Shown: piece by piece, positions 7,001 through 7,120 of the stretch | Layout of the letters: every line of letters begins with the position of its first letter | Numbering within the stretch: the first letter of the stretch is position 1 | Source: JAHFQJ01 sp046050125 | Lineage (GTDB): Bacteria > Pseudomonadota > Gammaproteobacteria > Burkholderiales > Burkholderiaceae | Assembly (NCBI GenBank): GCA_046050125.1 | Contig: JBJOQB010000014.1 | Coordinates: 1 to 7,120, forward strand | Length of the DNA: 7,120 nt | Reading direction: 5' to 3' | Program-made: the position numbers and the translations under genes | The notes under the pieces: generated by a model | The model's database searches: none | Told to the model about the DNA's origin: nothing | The model's input: the letters and a program-made list of their open reading frames with translations, nothing else

Positions 7001-7120
7001 TGGTGGAAAGTATTTAAACAGTGAAACAGGAAAAGTTAACGTAAATGACCCTGCAATGTTACAAGCGTGGAAAACAACAGTACAAAATACTGATGCTCAA
7101 GCAAAATTTATTGCTAAAAC
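4059..7120 (+). CDS. Large helical protein of unknown function (3' end outside window)
   Basis: The frame starts at ATG 4059 behind AGAGGA (4049-4054) and stays open for 1,020 full codons to the window edge, with no in-frame stop. I do not recognise the family. The N-terminus (MKDKFRSFTQTAIKSVSEF) is basic and Ser/Thr-rich with no hydrophobic core, so it has no Sec signal; I see no clear transmembrane segment. The protein is rich in Lys, Asn, Gln and Asp and looks mostly helical, with coiled-coil-like stretches around 390-460. A glycine-containing patch lies at about 337-362 and an Asn-rich linker at 465-475. An acidic stretch (about 704-722) precedes an 11-residue repeat region (about 727-781), then a moderately hydrophobic Pro-containing segment (798-829) and a basic patch (850-861). 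It stands alone, divergent from aroQ. It may be a secreted effector, a structural protein or a mobile-element protein; the sequence does not decide. Composition is AT-rich like the ATPase operon. Confidence 0.85.
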   Translation, partial: MKDKFRSFTQTAIKSVSEFPPIKTTTKNFKAAFTPTAKISKLHLAAAEGVSPSYDKRIDGEQSKFEQDKSKLSQGKTHSDFKQTTIVAKASHDSITDKVCSTIKANARGIKTRKEEYKQYKSHVDSCVSDEQKFKKQHIDDLNKAFAGYLHNTNPELEQHFNKYQEAKKDIDTTFDLITSHKTSQLDKAIAFQEFISDLTKIIITDNKDDKTNFASLVEQYPEFAPNIQHTEYSAGFKKDALELLENRKLYLSYDNDKSTHEINSLKSSFMETDVAKKINQEFIDNTTPLYATILQSNYKHIYHDSMRSLRDTLQYAGVDVKKEGATLPRSNHIINKGLMPIDVITKGVSLSYGLISGKDKYYNARDINKQTRFLDSAQQLHMLSWTHSSDVSKQTLVIQQQMERLSETLQNKFKQDPFINDLDETSQSKIEALETKQNLSIQTSVKSTIADLQAHINKLDNIIDNHNNNKSNDNSHSLKDYRNNLAFETDIKRQITLINKSANLCLDKLAKIQNQAELYRPKLAGDVFTKELSQFQENLNILSSIKNTKDIPQELYIGLKSINPNDIDSNKYAVNPLKAEQLHQSNIAYINKAIQNSEKEEIKDIVSQLYGNNNSKNFKIALDTYMRKIDELIGTHLRNVSAKDVSDNLPNLQHWGSLNRAGLHTQLQATNANLHVQSGMKKAGQFVDDTFDKANTKIDELFSKKSNAESEGELEAEADDNRAKTIALNASKDVGKGIAKTGNVIAYGIAKTGVITADIATKSIARTPEMLHFAKDSVINTAQSTVWAAREMGERHLFGLAYPVKGLARLADKANIILPAVTPLARKLYQLDHHTQDNHTNKTKYGSMRGMVRFKQRERRSEGIADSLEEKIQVARAINKAEEKSKNYDVTDENAIKSDKPTITNPENIDNLFNYLRQGTRHMYTNTNVTGFAKDRLFIEDMYSDTLAKKISSYMHEKLHLGTTDAQKEQALKSFLQSYAGGKYLNSETGKVNVNDPAMLQAWKTTVQNTDAQAKFIAK
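6270..6319 (+). repeat. In-frame 17-base direct repeat encoding GIAKTG twice
   Basis: Bases 6270-6286 and 6303-6319 are identical over 17 bases with a 33-base period, which is 11 codons. They encode GIAKTG at residues 738-743 and 749-754 of the large protein. A degenerate third unit (IATKSIA, 760-766) follows in the same 11-residue spacing. The nucleotide identity suggests a fairly recent internal duplication or selection for a repeated helical unit. Confidence 0.8.

Overview
The window comes from an AT-rich bacterium, most likely a betaproteobacterium near the Alcaligenaceae. The main evidence is the enolase. Its N-terminus and its segments around HDAGMSTAVGDEGGFAPN and NSILIKINQIGTLSETFAA read very much like Bordetella/Alcaligenaceae enolases as I remember them. 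Base composition is far more AT-rich than in those genera, which suggests a reduced or host-associated relative. The genus cannot be fixed from the sequence.

Bases 1-1991 hold a tightly packed accessory operon on the + strand. It contains the C-terminal part of a DUF4276-family protein, a small RecF/OLD-like AAA (ABC-type) ATPase, and a DUF3226-like TOPRIM protein. ATPase plus TOPRIM pairs are the core of several anti-phage or nuclease systems (OLD, Gabija, PARIS), so a defence role is the leading hypothesis. No known system is matched exactly.

Bases 2004-3290 encode enolase (eno), starting only 12 bases after the TOPRIM stop codon with no terminator between them. The housekeeping gene therefore sits as the last cistron behind the accessory genes. 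A stem-loop at 3321-3350 lies between the converging eno and aroQ genes. Its T-rich side serves aroQ best.

Bases 3372-3815 (- strand) encode type II 3-dehydroquinate dehydratase (aroQ), with a TTG start set by a perfect AAGGAG. A 243-base, very AT-rich divergent spacer follows.

Bases 4059-7120 (+ strand) are one uninterrupted reading frame of at least 1,020 codons that runs off the window. It encodes a large, mostly helical, Lys/Asn-rich protein that I do not recognise. It has no Sec signal peptide. It carries an 11-residue repeat that could form a membrane-binding amphipathic helix, followed by a basic patch. A secreted or host-interaction role is possible but unproven.
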